From Siphonodentalium dalli (taxonomy: Eukaryota > Mollusca > Scaphopoda > Gadilida > Siphonodentaliidae): a stretch of 64,000 bases of DNA. This document shows, one piece after another, positions 36,097-47,049 of the stretch; position 1 is the first letter of the stretch; the number at the start of each line of letters is the position of its first letter. Under the pieces are notes generated by a model that saw only the letters and a program-made list of their open reading frames with translations, made no database searches and was not told where the DNA came from. A program made the position numbers and the translations under genes. The stretch is taken from positions 155,767,152 to 155,831,151 of the forward strand of contig CP136066.1 of the NCBI GenBank assembly GCA_032622095.1. Direction: 5' to 3'.

Positions 36097-36312
36097 TGTA
36101 ATGTCAGTCACGAAAATACTACCTTTTTTGGTATAAAACAATATTGCATGACAATATAACAACCATATCTTAGAGGCGCTCAATAAACCTGAGCCGCAAT
36201 GTCTGTGTTCAATATAAGCACCATCCGATGTCTAAGTTGACCGCTAGCAAGCGTTGAAATATGTAATGTCAGTCACACGTAATGTCAGTCACGGCATGTA
36301 ATGTCAGTCACG
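36097..36312 (+). repeat. Repeats TGTAATGTCAGTCACG, left cluster
   Basis: Copies at 36,097-36,112, 36,262-36,276 (last base A), 36,278-36,293 (first base C) and 36,297-36,312, all in the same orientation. Such repeats are often transposase-binding sites (established for several DNA transposons); binding here is inference. Confidence 0.85.
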
Positions 36313-37279
36313 TTTTGCAATTTGTTCCTATTCTGGTAGATGGCATAAAAATCTTGTAAGAAAACATACTACATGTAGTAATTGGATTTGTAAACGTATG
36401 CAGTTCCATATATAGGTGCATCTACTACTAGTAATTTTGAATATTGTTCTCATGATGTACATGTATGTGAGCATTGAATGTATGCGTAGTGGTATTTAAA
36501 TTTTAATATAATAAGAAAAGTTTCAGAACATAGATGGCGAGTGAGTAAGTCGTACACGTCGTCTTATCTCCTGAGATGTGTGTTTGCGATTTTAATATTA
36601 ATTCACAAGAAGATGACATGGAAAATCGGACCAGACTTGAAAGGTATGCTACATATTTTCCAAATTATCACAATATATATAAATATATAGATCTTGTTAT
36701 GATATGAATTGGGACCTGAAGTAAAAACAAAATTAAATTTTTTTTTTTTATTTTGTTAATTTTTTTATTTTTTTACCCCTGGAGTTTGGGCGCCCAAACC
36801 GGTAAACTGTATCAAAAACGGCCTGGATATGTCACTGGGTCAACAATATATATATTATACTGATTCATACATATACATGTGCCGTACATTTTTATGTACA
36901 TTTGTGGAGTTGAACTTGATACTTGAATATATAGATGGATTTAGCATGTTACAACTTTCCCTGAAGTTCTATACTTCTGAATATATGACCCCTTTCATTC
37001 ATACAATTTTATGAATGAAGTAAATGTCATCAATGATGACATCACTAATGATGTCATTTTGTTGTTGCTATGCCAGCTATGCTAACTTTTAGTAGTCTGC
37101 TTCAGGTTTGGAAAACAAATTTGCTCTTGATATTATCTTCATAATATTGGAATTTTACCATTTTATCACAGTATTGACATAGATACAGGTATGACATGAA
37201 ATAATTTGTATATGTAGGGGTATTGGTTATTATTTAGGGGCTTATTTGAATAAATGCAACTCATTTTTCGGCAGAAAGT

Positions 37280-39840
37280 GTTTTTTTGTTTAAAAAAAAA
37301 GGAAAATTGAAATTGGTGTATAATTCCCAATATAAATCTTCATTGTTTGCCTTGGATTACAAAAATGTTTATTTCAATGACTACATAACTACTAATGTAT
37401 CTACTTCGGGTTATTTCAATCATAAGAAACTTATTTTGTGGCAAAAAGAGGTTTTTTTTAACATTTTAAACCATGAAAATTGGAATCACATTCTAGTTCG
37501 AAGATTTCAATGTCTGGTAGGTTGATGTTCAAATCAAACTGTTTTCATAACTGAAACCCAATGTTTATCATATTGAAAATAATATTTAATGTGGAAGAAA
37601 CTCAATTTTTGGGGCAAAAAGTGACCTTTTTAGCATTTGAAACCAGTGAAAAATTAAATTGAAAATTATTTTCATATTTGCGGTGTTTGGTAGGTTGCTA
37701 ATCTGACAGAAATGTTTGCATGAACATTATCCAAGGTGTATACTTTTGAAAATCATATTTAATTTGAAACAGAATTCTATTTTTGGGTAAAAATGCATTT
37801 TTTTTATTTGAAACCAGTGAAAATTGGAATCGGATGCTAATTTCCAATTTGGGGTGTTCATTAGGTTGCTATCCCTAAAAAATTGTTTGCATGAATTAAA
37901 TCCAATATATCTCATATTGAAATTCATACTTACTGTGATAAACACTGTTTTTAGGCAAAAAGTGCCTTTTTTGGCATTTGAAACTAGTGAAAATTGGAAT
38001 CAGATCCTCGTTTCAAGTTCTCAATGTTTAGTGGGCTACTGTCACTCATAATAATTGCATCAATGATATCCAATGTTTCTCATTTTGAAATTATATTTAA
38101 TGTGGAAAAAACTCATTTTTTTGGGGCAAAATGTGCCTTTTTTGCTTTTGAAACCAGTGAAAAATGAAATTTAAACTATTTTCAAATTTGCCGTGTTTGC
38201 TAGGTTGCTAATCTGACAGAAATGTTTGCATGAACATTATCCAAGGTGTATACTTTTGAAAATCATATTTAATTTGAAACAGAATTCTATTTTTGGGTAA
38301 AAATGCATTTTTTTTATTTGAAACCAGTGAAAATTGGAATCGGATGCTAATTTCCAAATTGGTGTGTTCATTAGGTTGCTATCCCTAAAAACTTGTTTGC
38401 ATGAATTAAATCCAATATATCTCATATTGAAATTCATACTTACTGTGATAAACACTGTTTTTAGGCAAAAAGTGCCTTTTTGGCATTTGAAACTAGTGAA
38501 AATTGGAATCAGATCCTCGTTTCAAGTTCTCAATGTTTAGTGGGCTACTGTTCAGTGTTCACTCATAATAATTGCATCAATGATATCCAATGTTTCTCAT
38601 TTTGAAATTATATTTAATGTGGAAGAAACTCAGTTTTTTGGGCAAAATGTGCCTTTTTTGCTTTTGAAACCAGTGAAAAATGAAATTTAAACTATTTTCA
38701 AATTTGCCGTGTTTGGTAGGTTGCTAATCTGACAGAAATGTTTGCATGAACATTATCCAAGGTGTAGACTTTTGAAAATCATATTTAATTTGAAACAGAA
38801 TTCTATTTTTGGGTAAAAATGCATTTTTTTAATTTGAAACTGGTGAAAATTGTAATCGGATGCTAATTTCCAATTTGAGGTGTTCATTAGGTTGCTATCC
38901 CTAAAAACTTGTTTGCATGAATTAAATCCAATATATCTCATATTGAAATTCATACTTACTGTGATAAACACTGTTTTTAGGCAAAAAGTGCCTTTTTTTG
39001 GCATTTGAAACTAGTGAAAATTGGAATCAGATCCTCGTTTCAAGTTCTCAATGTTTAGTGGGCTACTGTTCACTCATAATAATTGCATCAATGATATCCA
39101 ATGTTTCTCATTTTGAAATTATATTTAATGTGGAAGAAACTCAGTTTTTTGGGCAAAATGGGCCTTTTTTGAATTTGAAACCAGTGAAAAATTAAATTTA
39201 AACTATTTTCAATTTGCCGTGTTTGGTAGGTTGCTAATCTGATCGAAATGTGTGCATGAGCAATATCAAAGTTGTATACTATTGAAAATCATATTTACTG
39301 TGAAACAGAGCTCTAATTTTGGGCACAAACTGTATTTTTGGTATTTGTAACTGGTGAAAATTGGAATCTGATGCTAATTTCCAATTTGGGGTGTTCATTA
39401 GGTCGGTATCCCCATAAACTTGTTTGCATGAATTAAATCCAATATATCTCATTTTGAAATTCATACTTACTGTGATAAACACTGTTTTAGGCAAAAAGTT
39501 ACTTGTTTGGCATTTGACTCCAGAGAAAATTGGAATAAGATACTCGTTTCAAGTTTTCAATGTTTATTTGGTTAATTACTGTTCACTCATAATGATTGTA
39601 TCAATTTCAATGATATCCATTGTTTCTCATTTTGAAAATTATATTTAATGTGGAAGAAAGTCAGTTTGTTTGGGTAAAATGTGCCTCTTTTGCATTTGAA
39701 ACCAGTGAAAAATGCAATTGAAACCTATTTTAAAATTTGCGGTGTTTGGTGGCAATAATTACTCAGCCGATTGAAATGTTTTCATAAACAATATCCAATG
39801 TGGATAATATTGAAGATCATACTGGTATTTACTGGTACTC
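37280..39840 (+). repeat. Higher-order tandem array upstream of the transposase
   Basis: Built of ~170-bp monomers marked by TTTGAAACCAGTGAAAA(T)T and a (C)ATATTTAATG/CATACTTACTG-type segment. Three monomers make a ~510-bp higher-order unit. The landmark GCATGAACATTATCCAAGG or its variant recurs near 37,719, 38,229, 38,746 and 39,257, spacing 510-517 bp. Copies in the middle are nearly identical and outer ones more diverged, the usual pattern of an array expanded by unequal exchange. Open frames of 60-80 codons inside are repeat-driven. Confidence 0.85.
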
Positions 39841-39891
39841 TTAAGCAATTTAATGTTAGAACTGTGTTTAATAAAATCTTATTTTCTAGCT

Positions 39892-40937
39892 ATGGTGTTG
39901 ACTGCTGCGGAGAGACAAGGCAGACGCAGGGAAAAGCTCAAACAGGACCCTGAAGCTTATGCATCATATAAGGAAAGAAACACAGCTCAACAAAATAAAA
40001 GTAGATTGAAGAAAAAAGTTGAACTGTCCGATTTGCACCCATCAGTCCAATATGAGGAACAAAAGAGATTAAATTTGATGAACAAAAATAGAGTAGCAAA
40101 CTGCAGAGAAAACCAAAGAAAAGAGCAGGCTGCTTCAACGCCGGCATTCAGGAGTGCCCAGGCTTTAGGTCGTGCGATATCACGTGTTAAGAGGGTGCTC
40201 CCCATTACTCCAAGAAGGAGCTGGGCAATTTGTCAATCAATTGCTAGGAAGTTATCAAATTCTTCAGAAAGTAGTGACAACACACCAAACCAAAGGCCAT
40301 GTGCAAATTCCCTAAATGAACAAACTGCAACACTAGTGGCAAATTTTTATTCACGTGACGATATAAGTCGTCAAGCTCCAGGGATAAAGGATATCGTGAA
40401 TATTCGAAATCATGATGGAACAAAATACAAAGTTCAAACGCGTCATCTTACTTCATCAGTAGTTGAAGTGTACGCACTATTCAAAGAAGAGCATCCATCA
40501 GAAAAGATAGGGAAAAGCAAGTTCGCAGAATTAAGACCTAAGAATGTTTTACTCAGTAGCAAGCTTCCCAAGAATGTTTGTTTATGTAAATATCATGAGA
40601 ATTTTATCATGGCTGTGAATTCATTACACAATGTTCACAAGGAATTCCCAAAATATGGCCATGAAATGCCAGAAATGTTCTTGTGCAAGGATGCAACGGA
40701 GGCGTGTTGGTTCAATGAGTGTAGTGAGTGTGGCAATGGGGAATTGTTTGTGAAAAAGTTTTCCATACCAGCAAATGATGTGGTCCCTGTAAGCTGGTGT
40801 GTTTGGAGAAATAACGATGACCAATTATGCAAAGCTTTAGAGGAAGGTACATCATCACAACTCTTCAATCATATTCTTGAGTTACTTCCAAATTTCATAA
40901 CTCACTGTCATATCAAACGTGAACAAGCTCGTACAGA
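39892..40937 (+). CDS. DDE-type transposase, N-terminal part
   Basis: Starts at the ATG after an acceptor-like TTTTCTAG; the longer upstream start at 39,853 is less likely. Residues 1-75 are highly basic (MVLTAAERQGRRREKLKQDP start, several Lys/Arg/Gln clusters), as in DNA-binding ends of transposases. A second basic region (SRVKRVLPITPRRSW) follows near residue 110, then a conserved-looking region with CLCKYHENFIMAVNSL, a CWFNECSECGNGELF cysteine cluster and FITHCHIKREQART. This last part normally runs straight into the catalytic domain, which here lies in another frame. The open frame itself continues to 41,121, but its final ~60 codons are out of register with the downstream homology. Likely one gene with the next entry, broken by a single-base frameshift near 40,930-40,980. 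Confidence 0.7.
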
Positions 40938-41921
40938 ATGCAAAGGGAATCTGTGGGTAGTGAAACATATAATCCCGCCATGGCTTTGCTACAAATTGAT
41001 TATGCAGAAAATTATTCATGTTCTCAACAGGATGAGATTCAAAGTGCTCATTGGCAGCATAACCAAGTCACCCTGTTCACTGCAGCTTTGTGGTATGACG
41101 GCCAGTTGCATCCGAAAGTAATCACATCAGATGATCACAGTCACTCAAAGGATACCCTAGTTGCCTACATTGACATGCTCATGGAACATTTGCCTCAAAC
41201 TGTGAAATACATTTCTATCTGGTCCGACGGACCTTCCTCACAGTTCAAGAACAGATTTGTGTTTGCTTCAATACCCATGCTTGAAAAGAAACACAATGTG
41301 AAAATTCAGTGGAATTTCTTTGCCACGTCTCATGGGAAAGGGCCGGTGGATGGCATTGGTGGCTCTGTCAAGAGGCAGGTATGGACTTGTGTGAAGACAC
41401 GGAAGGCAGTGGTAAAGGACGCAGCTTCGTTTACTGTTGCTGCTGGACTCTCTTCAAAAGTTCATTGTATGGCAATGACCTCTGCGGAAATAAAGCAGCG
41501 AAATGAGTCCCTAGAGCTCGAAACGATTTTCAATAATGCACCGTCAATAAAGGGTATAAAGTCTATCCATTTTGTGAAGTTTGAAGCTGGCATGATATCT
41601 TGCAGAATGACGAAACAATCACCGGATTGTAGCTCAACTGCAGAAGTTTTGCATTCACAACCAGAAAACACTTCTCTAAGCATTGGTGAATGGTGTGCTG
41701 TGAGATATGATGATGAAGTCTTTCCTGGTGAAGTAAAACGCATCTTTGGGGAAACATATGAAGTTTCTGTTATGGTCAGTGCTGGGAAGTTCTGGAAGTG
41801 GCCTTCACATGAAGACACACTTGTATATCAACGGGAAGATATATGCAAGAAACTGAATGGCCCAGTTGTTGTAAATTCACGTGGGAATTTTGATTTCCCA
41901 GATTTCCCAGCAAATAGTTAA
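40938..41921 (+). CDS. DDE-type transposase, catalytic and C-terminal part
   Basis: 327 codons in the frame after the shift. Near residue 17 ALLQIDYAENYS supplies a first acidic residue on a beta strand. Near residue 95 SDGPSSQFKNRFVF supplies a second. HGKGPVDGIGGSVKR follows near residue 130-145 with another Asp. The spacing and glycine-rich contexts fit an RNase H-like DDE/D fold (inference). The C-terminus has an SH3/Tudor-like module: GEWCAVRYDDEVFPGEV then FWKWPSHEDTLVYQ. I recognise the family from many invertebrate and fish genomes as a multi-copy transposon protein, but cannot give its official name. The gene sits between two clusters of TGTAATGTCAGTCACG repeats, which supports it being the element's own transposase. 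Confidence 0.75.
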   Translation: MQRESVGSETYNPAMALLQIDYAENYSCSQQDEIQSAHWQHNQVTLFTAALWYDGQLHPKVITSDDHSHSKDTLVAYIDMLMEHLPQTVKYISIWSDGPSSQFKNRFVFASIPMLEKKHNVKIQWNFFATSHGKGPVDGIGGSVKRQVWTCVKTRKAVVKDAASFTVAAGLSSKVHCMAMTSAEIKQRNESLELETIFNNAPSIKGIKSIHFVKFEAGMISCRMTKQSPDCSSTAEVLHSQPENTSLSIGEWCAVRYDDEVFPGEVKRIFGETYEVSVMVSAGKFWKWPSHEDTLVYQREDICKKLNGPVVVNSRGNFDFPDFPANS

Positions 41922-42044
41922 ATGCATGGTGTAGATGATGACACAGTGCAGTACTTTGTTCAATATTATTTAGTGTTCATATTAAATTATTTGAATGTAA
42001 AACTAAATTTGAAATCCAGTTACCATGTATCTTGGATAATTTTG

Positions 42045-42243
42045 TGTAATGTCAGTCACGCTTACAATGGCCAATGTCATGTTTATGTGCTGTATATGGT
42101 AATACAATATATTAAATGCATATATACCCCATAAAATATGATTGTAGGGCACTAATTACTCATTTGGATCAGAAACTGTTGGAAATACTTGATATATTTC
42201 ATAGCGTAATGTCAGTCACGAAATTAGTGTAATGTCAGTCACG
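42045..42243 (+). repeat. Repeats TGTAATGTCAGTCACG, middle cluster
   Basis: Copies at 42,045-42,060, 42,206-42,220 (preceded by C) and 42,228-42,243, same orientation as the left cluster, just before the palindrome insertion point. Confidence 0.85.
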
Positions 42244-42310
42244 CATAATTTAGACAACAACAAATATTTTATTATAGTTCTGAGCTTAAATTTTGCTTTA
42301 ACATTATCTT

Positions 42311-42316
42311 GAAATA
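42311..42316. repeat. 6-bp target-site duplication GAAATA, left
   Basis: GAAATA abuts the left end of the palindrome; identical bases at 51,426-51,431 abut the right end. Confidence 0.85.
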
Positions 42317-42342
42317 AGAAGAATGGGGGGCTCGTTACCTTC

Positions 42343-42690
42343 ACATCTAAAAATAGAATCTTTGGGTCTAAAATTGGTTGTGGGTGTCTCGTTCGCCTCA
42401 CATCTCAAAATAGAATCTTTGGGTCTAAAATTGTTTGAGGGTAAAATTGTGTGAGGGTAAATTGTTTGAGGGTAAAATTGGTTGTACTAAAATATTCTCA
42501 AAACTTCCAAAATATCAAAACCCAAAACTTCCAAAATTTCAAAACCCAAAACTTATTTTTCCAAAACAAAAAATTTCAAAACCCTAAAATTATTTTTTTC
42601 CAAAAACAAAAAATTCAAAACCCCAAAATTATTTTTCCAAAAGAAAAAATTTCAAAACCCCCAAAATTATTTCTCCAAAAAAAAAGTTTA
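42343..42690 (+). repeat. Left arm outer motif block A and CAAAAYTTC-rich tract
   Basis: Two copies of AATAGAATCTTTGGGTCTAA, GTTTGAGGGTAAAATTG repeats, then GGTTGTACTAAAATATTC and a purine-strand tract of CAAAA(C/T)TTCCAAAAT and CCAAAATTATTT units. The same block A plus tract recurs, in the same orientation, at the inner end of this arm (46,613-46,790), so each arm is bracketed by direct repeats. Confidence 0.75.
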
Positions 42691-43683
42691 AATAAAAAAT
42701 TTATAACGAGTTTTCGGTTTCTGATAATCTCGATATTAAAATGTCGAATGTTTATAAAATTATTTGTGTGTAATATCTTTCGTTATTTTTTTGTTCAACC
42801 AATGTTTCAATGTATTTATTAATCGATGATTAGAAATATCTTTATACCAATTATATGTGTATGGACAGTCGCTGTAATGTTGGACATTGTGACCATCGGT
42901 ATGAATGCATACATTCCAGTGTTTATCGGACGCAGTTCATACATATAATTGTCATACCTGAAAATAGACACCATTACTCTTACATAAATAATAAAGAGCG
43001 TGTATTCTTAACTTCTCTATCCCAGATGAAGTTATTGAGTATATGACAGGTGTGTATTATCGTGAATTATTGGAAGTATGGAGATGTACTATCTTGAATC
43101 ACGAGCGGACAACCCCCAGAATGAATTGTCATATTCGATGTACACGTAATCACACACGACATTGTGGGTAACAATGTATGTGTCACACCTTGCTTTACCA
43201 AATGAATTCTATTATATCCCGTTCACAGTTATATGCTATTCAGAAAACATATCGATTTAATGTCTGAGCAGAATTAGTTGTTTAACGGGTTAGTATCAAT
43301 TAAGGTTGATAAACTGTGTCATTGTTAGCATTAACACGATAATTAGTTATCCAAAACATGCATACATAATACGTCCAGGTCGTGAGACACTCAATAATAG
43401 AAATTGCTTCGGTGTCATTGTTATAACAACATTACGTAATAACCACTTATCATTCCATTCACATTTACGCTCATTTTGTATACCAAAACTCCAGTTAGCA
43501 CCGATGAGGCAACATTATATCACTGCTCATTGATCTCACGTAAATAATACTCTTAGTTGTTCCAATAAAATAGTTATCAAATTCGATCACCAATAGATTT
43601 TACTTTCAAAAATTTCCAAAACTTCAAAAATTTCAATACAATGAAGATGACGAAAAGTTACCTATAATTCTGCTGTGGTTAAG

Positions 43684-43685
43684 CC

Positions 43686-43718
<33 letters not shown>

Positions 43719-43719
43719 G
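43684..43719 (+). repeat. (CAA)n microsatellite, left arm
   Basis: CAACAACAA run between two ATTCTGCTGTGGTTAAG motifs. The mirror in the right arm (50,009-50,036) is shorter by a few units. Confidence 0.8.
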
Positions 43720-43954
43720 CCACCAAGCGACATAACATCCTGCTTTGATGATCCAATGGCCAATGTCCATGAAGATTTTATTTCCGATGCAAGTCATATT
43801 TCCGACTAACTCCTGAAAAGTTACCTATAATTCTGCTGTGGTTAAGCAGTCCATTATTTAGGGCATAACTGTATGTAGGCCTACCAGTGGATGAATAGTC
43901 TGCCGGAGAAGTACTGTGTAGACAGGTCTTGTAGGTAAGAGAGTCAGACGAGAA

Positions 43955-44173
43955 GTGAAGGCTCGGCTATTAAAACATAGTAATGCGATAGCGAACATCA
44001 AACGAGTCTGCGCACGCATATCTGTCAAAGGATACAATAGCAGTCATTGGTCAATTTATCCCCGGTGTCAGCTCAGTACCCAATCGGGACGAAGCCGGAG
44101 GTCAACTCATTTTTTTTTTGCTCATTATAGTACGTCACTTGGACATTTTATCAGTTTATCACGTGATCACTAA
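43955..44173 (+). other. 72-codon open frame in the left arm, doubtful
   Basis: Identical in the right arm (49,554-49,772, minus strand). It reads toward the centre, opposite to the three clear genes. No recognisable motif. Conservation between arms is expected from arm identity and does not show coding. Confidence 0.2.
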
Positions 44174-44509
44174 ATGTGGCAATCGGGTATCCACCGATGC
44201 CTGCAATTTATTATTTATAATAATTGGACTCATTGATCTCACGTAAATAATACTCTTATTTGTTCCAATAAAATAGTTATCAAATTCGATCACCAATAGA
44301 TTTGACTGTGGAATATAATGACCTTTAACTTATTTATCGATCTATGTTAGAACATGGTCTTAACAAAAAACTTGACCATAACAAAAATTACCTTACATTT
44401 ATGCATGAATCTAATTAGACCATGCGTAAATATTGTCAGCTTATCGTCTGATGAGCAAATCCGATGTTTATCAAAAATAGTACAACTTCCAGTTGGTAAT
44501 TACTCTTAC

Positions 44510-45093
44510 GAATGAAGAGCGTTGAACATATACGAAATTACTACACGAATGAACTGAAATTTATATTTTCACATCTTACCAACAACAGATACAGACATAG
44601 TCATAGTGTTATACTATCTTACATGTACCCATGCTATGACATCATTCGAAGGGGCAATACACTCAAGGAGTTAAAGTGACACGAAACAAGGGACGTGATG
44701 TAATATTGGTGTTTGAATCTTAAAGGAACACAAGACACTCTAAAGGGACACTCATTATGAATGAATGTTAACAATACAAGCGCACGAATGAAGAGCGTTG
44801 AACATATACTAAATTACTACACGAATGAATTGAACCTTGAAATTTATATTTCACATCTTACCAACAACAGCTACAGGCATTATCATAGGGTTATACTGTC
44901 TTGCATGTACACACGCTATGACATCATTAAAGGCGGACAATCCACTCACGGTGTGACAACAGATACAGACATAGGCATAGTGTTATACAGTCTTCTATGT
45001 ACCAATGCTATGACATAATTAAAGGGGGATAATACACGCACGGTGTGGAATGTTAAAGTGACACGCGGTAAGGGACGTGATGTAATATTGGTG
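44510..45093. repeat. Tandem repeats in the left arm
   Basis: CGAATGAAGAGCGTTGAAC, ACTACACGAATGAA, CATCTTACCAACAAC and GCTATGACAT recur two to four times with ~100-270 bp spacing. Mirrored at 48,630-49,220. Confidence 0.7.
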
Positions 45094-45150
45094 AAACCCC
45101 CTCCCCACTTATAGATATATAACGAAGACGAGAATAACATGTTGATGAAG

Positions 45151-45156
45151 TTTATT
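45151..45156 (-). promoter_or_regulatory. Polyadenylation signal AATAAA, left arm gene block
   Basis: AATAAA on the minus strand 6 bases past the stop of the zinc-finger gene, mirrored at 48,567-48,572. Fits a single 3' end for the whole three-gene block. Confidence 0.6.
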
Positions 45157-45161
45157 GAAAT

Positions 45162-45731
45162 TTAATCATTGTCTGAATCTTCGACCGTTAGATTTACTTC
45201 TAAGAGTTTCTTGAATTTTCTCATCGCTTCATCTGCAGCCCATTCATTATTATATCCGTGTTTGGTCAGTTTGACCATTTTCTTCATGATCATGTTATGT
45301 ATGCGTGATGTTTTCAATCGATACTGGTATTCTATAAATCGTCTATAACTTTTGAGAAACAGAGCAAACTCTGTGTTGATGGTATCCTCTTTTCCCGACA
45401 TGCTCTCATCTCCCGAAATGCTCTCTTCTTCTTTCACATCATTGGTGACGCGTTTCATCATACTTTTGAATGTGTCCATCTCGTTGACACATCGCGCAGC
45501 TTTCTTAAGACCGAATACCGTTCTACTACCGACGACATTACCATCTTCTGAATCTGATAGCGTTCCCCGTTCATCTTCATCTGAATCTAGAACCGCTTCG
45601 TCAGATTCATCGGTATCTTCTCCGAAGAGAGTTGGTTTTGTCTCGGACATAACTCCGTGTTTAATCTGTTTATGTCTTTGTAGATTGTAGTTCGTCGATA
45701 AAATAATGCCACATAAATCACACCCGTGCAT
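45162..45731 (-). CDS. Left-arm gene 3: C2H2 zinc-finger protein, 189 aa
   Basis: Begins with one C2H2 finger within the first 26 residues (C-x2-C-x12-H-x4-H; CDLCG...LQRHKQIKH). The middle (about 35-65) is acidic Asp/Glu/Ser-rich, then two further acidic Ser/Glu patches (about 100-118), then a helical basic segment (about 120-170) and an acidic end (VEDSDND). The start overlaps the end of gene 2 by 14 bases. A single N-terminal finger with acidic spacer suggests a nucleic-acid-binding or regulatory protein of the element; I do not recognise a named family. The right-arm copy differs at two residues (Asp/Val and Phe/Leu). Confidence 0.65.
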   Translation of the reverse strand: MHGCDLCGIILSTNYNLQRHKQIKHGVMSETKPTLFGEDTDESDEAVLDSDEDERGTLSDSEDGNVVGSRTVFGLKKAARCVNEMDTFKSMMKRVTNDVKEEESISGDESMSGKEDTINTEFALFLKSYRRFIEYQYRLKTSRIHNMIMKKMVKLTKHGYNNEWAADEAMRKFKKLLEVNLTVEDSDND

Positions 45732-45975
45732 TATCGCGAATTATTGGAAGAACCATCACTCTTATAAGTAGCGATAAAAAGAGAGAATAAGGTGTGGTAT
45801 ACAACCGTCGCGCTAAGAGTACGTTCGTCCCGGGGCTAGGGTATAGATATTTGACCGCCGGTGATTCAATTAATGCCAATTTATCAGTATGGTACTCTAT
45901 GTATTCATTCATGATTTGGCTAATCGTATGACACTGGTCTTTACATTTTCTTCTTATTATTAGACAAACCTCCAA
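45718..45975 (-). CDS. Left-arm gene 2: small hydrophobic-ended protein
   Basis: The open frame is 85 codons if started at the first ATG, which overlaps gene 1 by 35 bases. A more natural start is the internal MNEYIEYHTDKLALIE (about residue 22), giving ~64 residues and a short spacer after gene 1. It has a YLYPSPGTNVLLARRL block and one hydrophobic helix (YSLFLSLLIRVMVLPII) near the end, so it could be membrane-associated. No family recognised. Identical in both arms. Confidence 0.5.
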   Translation of the reverse strand: MEVCLIIRRKCKDQCHTISQIMNEYIEYHTDKLALIESPAVKYLYPSPGTNVLLARRLYTTPYSLFLSLLIRVMVLPIIRDNARV

Positions 45976-46243
45976 CAGACACTCTCTTGTTGGTTTGTTT
46001 GGACGCTTTACGTGTGTTTGTCAACTTATTTGCTGCAACTTCGGCCTTAGCCATTTCAATCGCTTGAGCGATGGGTGTCACCACGTTAATATGTGGTTTT
46101 AGAACGTCTTCTTCACTATCACTATTTTTAGTTCTGTCAATAAAGTATCGACATTGATTATCTGGTATTAACTTCCCATCAACCATATCTCTGAAATGTT
46201 TTCTCCACATTTCAAGATCTGCTGGAATATACGGGATCGACAT
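45941..46243 (-). CDS. Left-arm gene 1: 100-aa basic-ended protein, Polinton-like
   Basis: Starts MSIPYIPADLEMWRKHFRDM and continues GKLIP, has a middle alanine-rich helix (IAQAIEMAKAEVAANKL) and a strongly basic tail (RKASKQTNKR ... NKKKM). The short IP-Y-P-D---W--HF--M--GK opening and Lys-rich tail recall small virion-type proteins of Polinton/adintovirus-like elements; this is from memory and needs a search. First gene of the outward-reading block, 570 bp from the palindrome centre. The right-arm copy differs at Cys/Gly 31 and Arg/Lys 37. Confidence 0.6.
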   Translation of the reverse strand: MSIPYIPADLEMWRKHFRDMVDGKLIPDNQCRYFIDRTKNSDSEEDVLKPHINVVTPIAQAIEMAKAEVAANKLTNTRKASKQTNKRVSVGGLSNNKKKM

Positions 46244-46454
46244 GTTTCTTCAAAATGTACAAGTCACTCTTTTTTCTGCATTTTATTTTAGAAAGTTTAT
46301 CGCCTCTTATAAAAATCGATTATTGGCCATGAATGCCAAATGCACCATGATAGTTATCGATGTCAATAATGCGTTTCGTTGAGATCTTGATTGAGTATGC
46401 ACCAATCAATTAACAATGACACAGAATATCACACAAAGTATATTCAAGGGGGTG

Positions 46455-46545
46455 AGAAAAATGAGCAAATGAGCAAATAAATGAGCAAATGAGCAAAAAA
46501 ATGAGCAAATGAGCAAATGAGCAAATAAATGAGCAAGCAGGATGT
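46455..46545 (+). repeat. GAGCAAAT repeat, left of centre
   Basis: Seven to nine units of ATGAGCAAAT(AA/GAGCAAA) type. The mirror at 47,050-47,265 is more than twice as long, the main length difference between the arms. Confidence 0.85.
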
Positions 46546-46612
46546 TATGTCGCTTGGTGTTGTTGTAGCGGAGGTAGCATCACCAAATTACCCTCGGGGG
46601 ACCTCATTCTGC

Positions 46613-46790
46613 CATCTAAAAATAGAATCTTTGGGTCTAAAATTGGTTGTACTAAAATATTCCCAAAAACCCAAAATTTCAAAAATTTCAAAAAACTTCC
46701 AAAATTTCAAAAATTTCAAAAATTTCAAAAATTTCAAAAATTTCAAAAAAATTCAAAAATTTCAAAAACTTCAAAAATAAGACCCCGGCG
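46613..46790 (+). repeat. Left arm inner block A and TTTCAAAAA tract
   Basis: AATAGAATCTTTGGGTCTAA and GGTTGTACTAAAATATTC, then many TTTCAAAAA units running up to the GC-rich centre. Direct-repeat partner of 42,343-42,690. Confidence 0.8.
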
Positions 46791-46842
46791 GCGGCGGCGG
46801 CACCGCCGCCGTAAAATATCGCAATGCCGCCGCCGCCGGGGT
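46785..46842. other. GC-rich palindrome centre with (CGG)n arms
   Basis: CCCCGGCGGCGG... (five GGC) and ...GCCGCCGCCGGGG (four GCC) surround a ~20-base spacer that includes TAAAATATCGCAA and a further CCGCCGCCG. It is the most GC-rich spot in the window. Both sides are followed by the TTTCAAAAA tract. A tight hairpin would form here on single strands. Confidence 0.8.
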
Positions 46843-46974
46843 CTTATTTTTGAAATTTTGGAAGTTTTTTGAAATTTTTGAAATTTTTGAAGTTTTTGAA
46901 ATTTTTGAAGTTTTGGGTTTTTGGGAATATTTTAGTACAACCAATTTTAGACCCAAAGATTCTATTTTTAGATG
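46843..46974 (-). repeat. Right arm inner block A and tract
   Basis: Inverse of 46,613-46,790, with fewer TTTTTGAAA units. Confidence 0.8.
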
Positions 46975-47049
46975 GCAGAATGAGGTCCCCCGAGGGTAAT
47001 TTGGTGATGCTATCTCCGCTACAACAACACCAAGCGACATAACATCCTG

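Noticed and set aside
45352-45690. 112-codon Ser-rich frame antisense to the zinc-finger gene (and mirror at 48,033-48,371)
   Set aside because: Shadow of the acidic Asp/Glu codons on the other strand.
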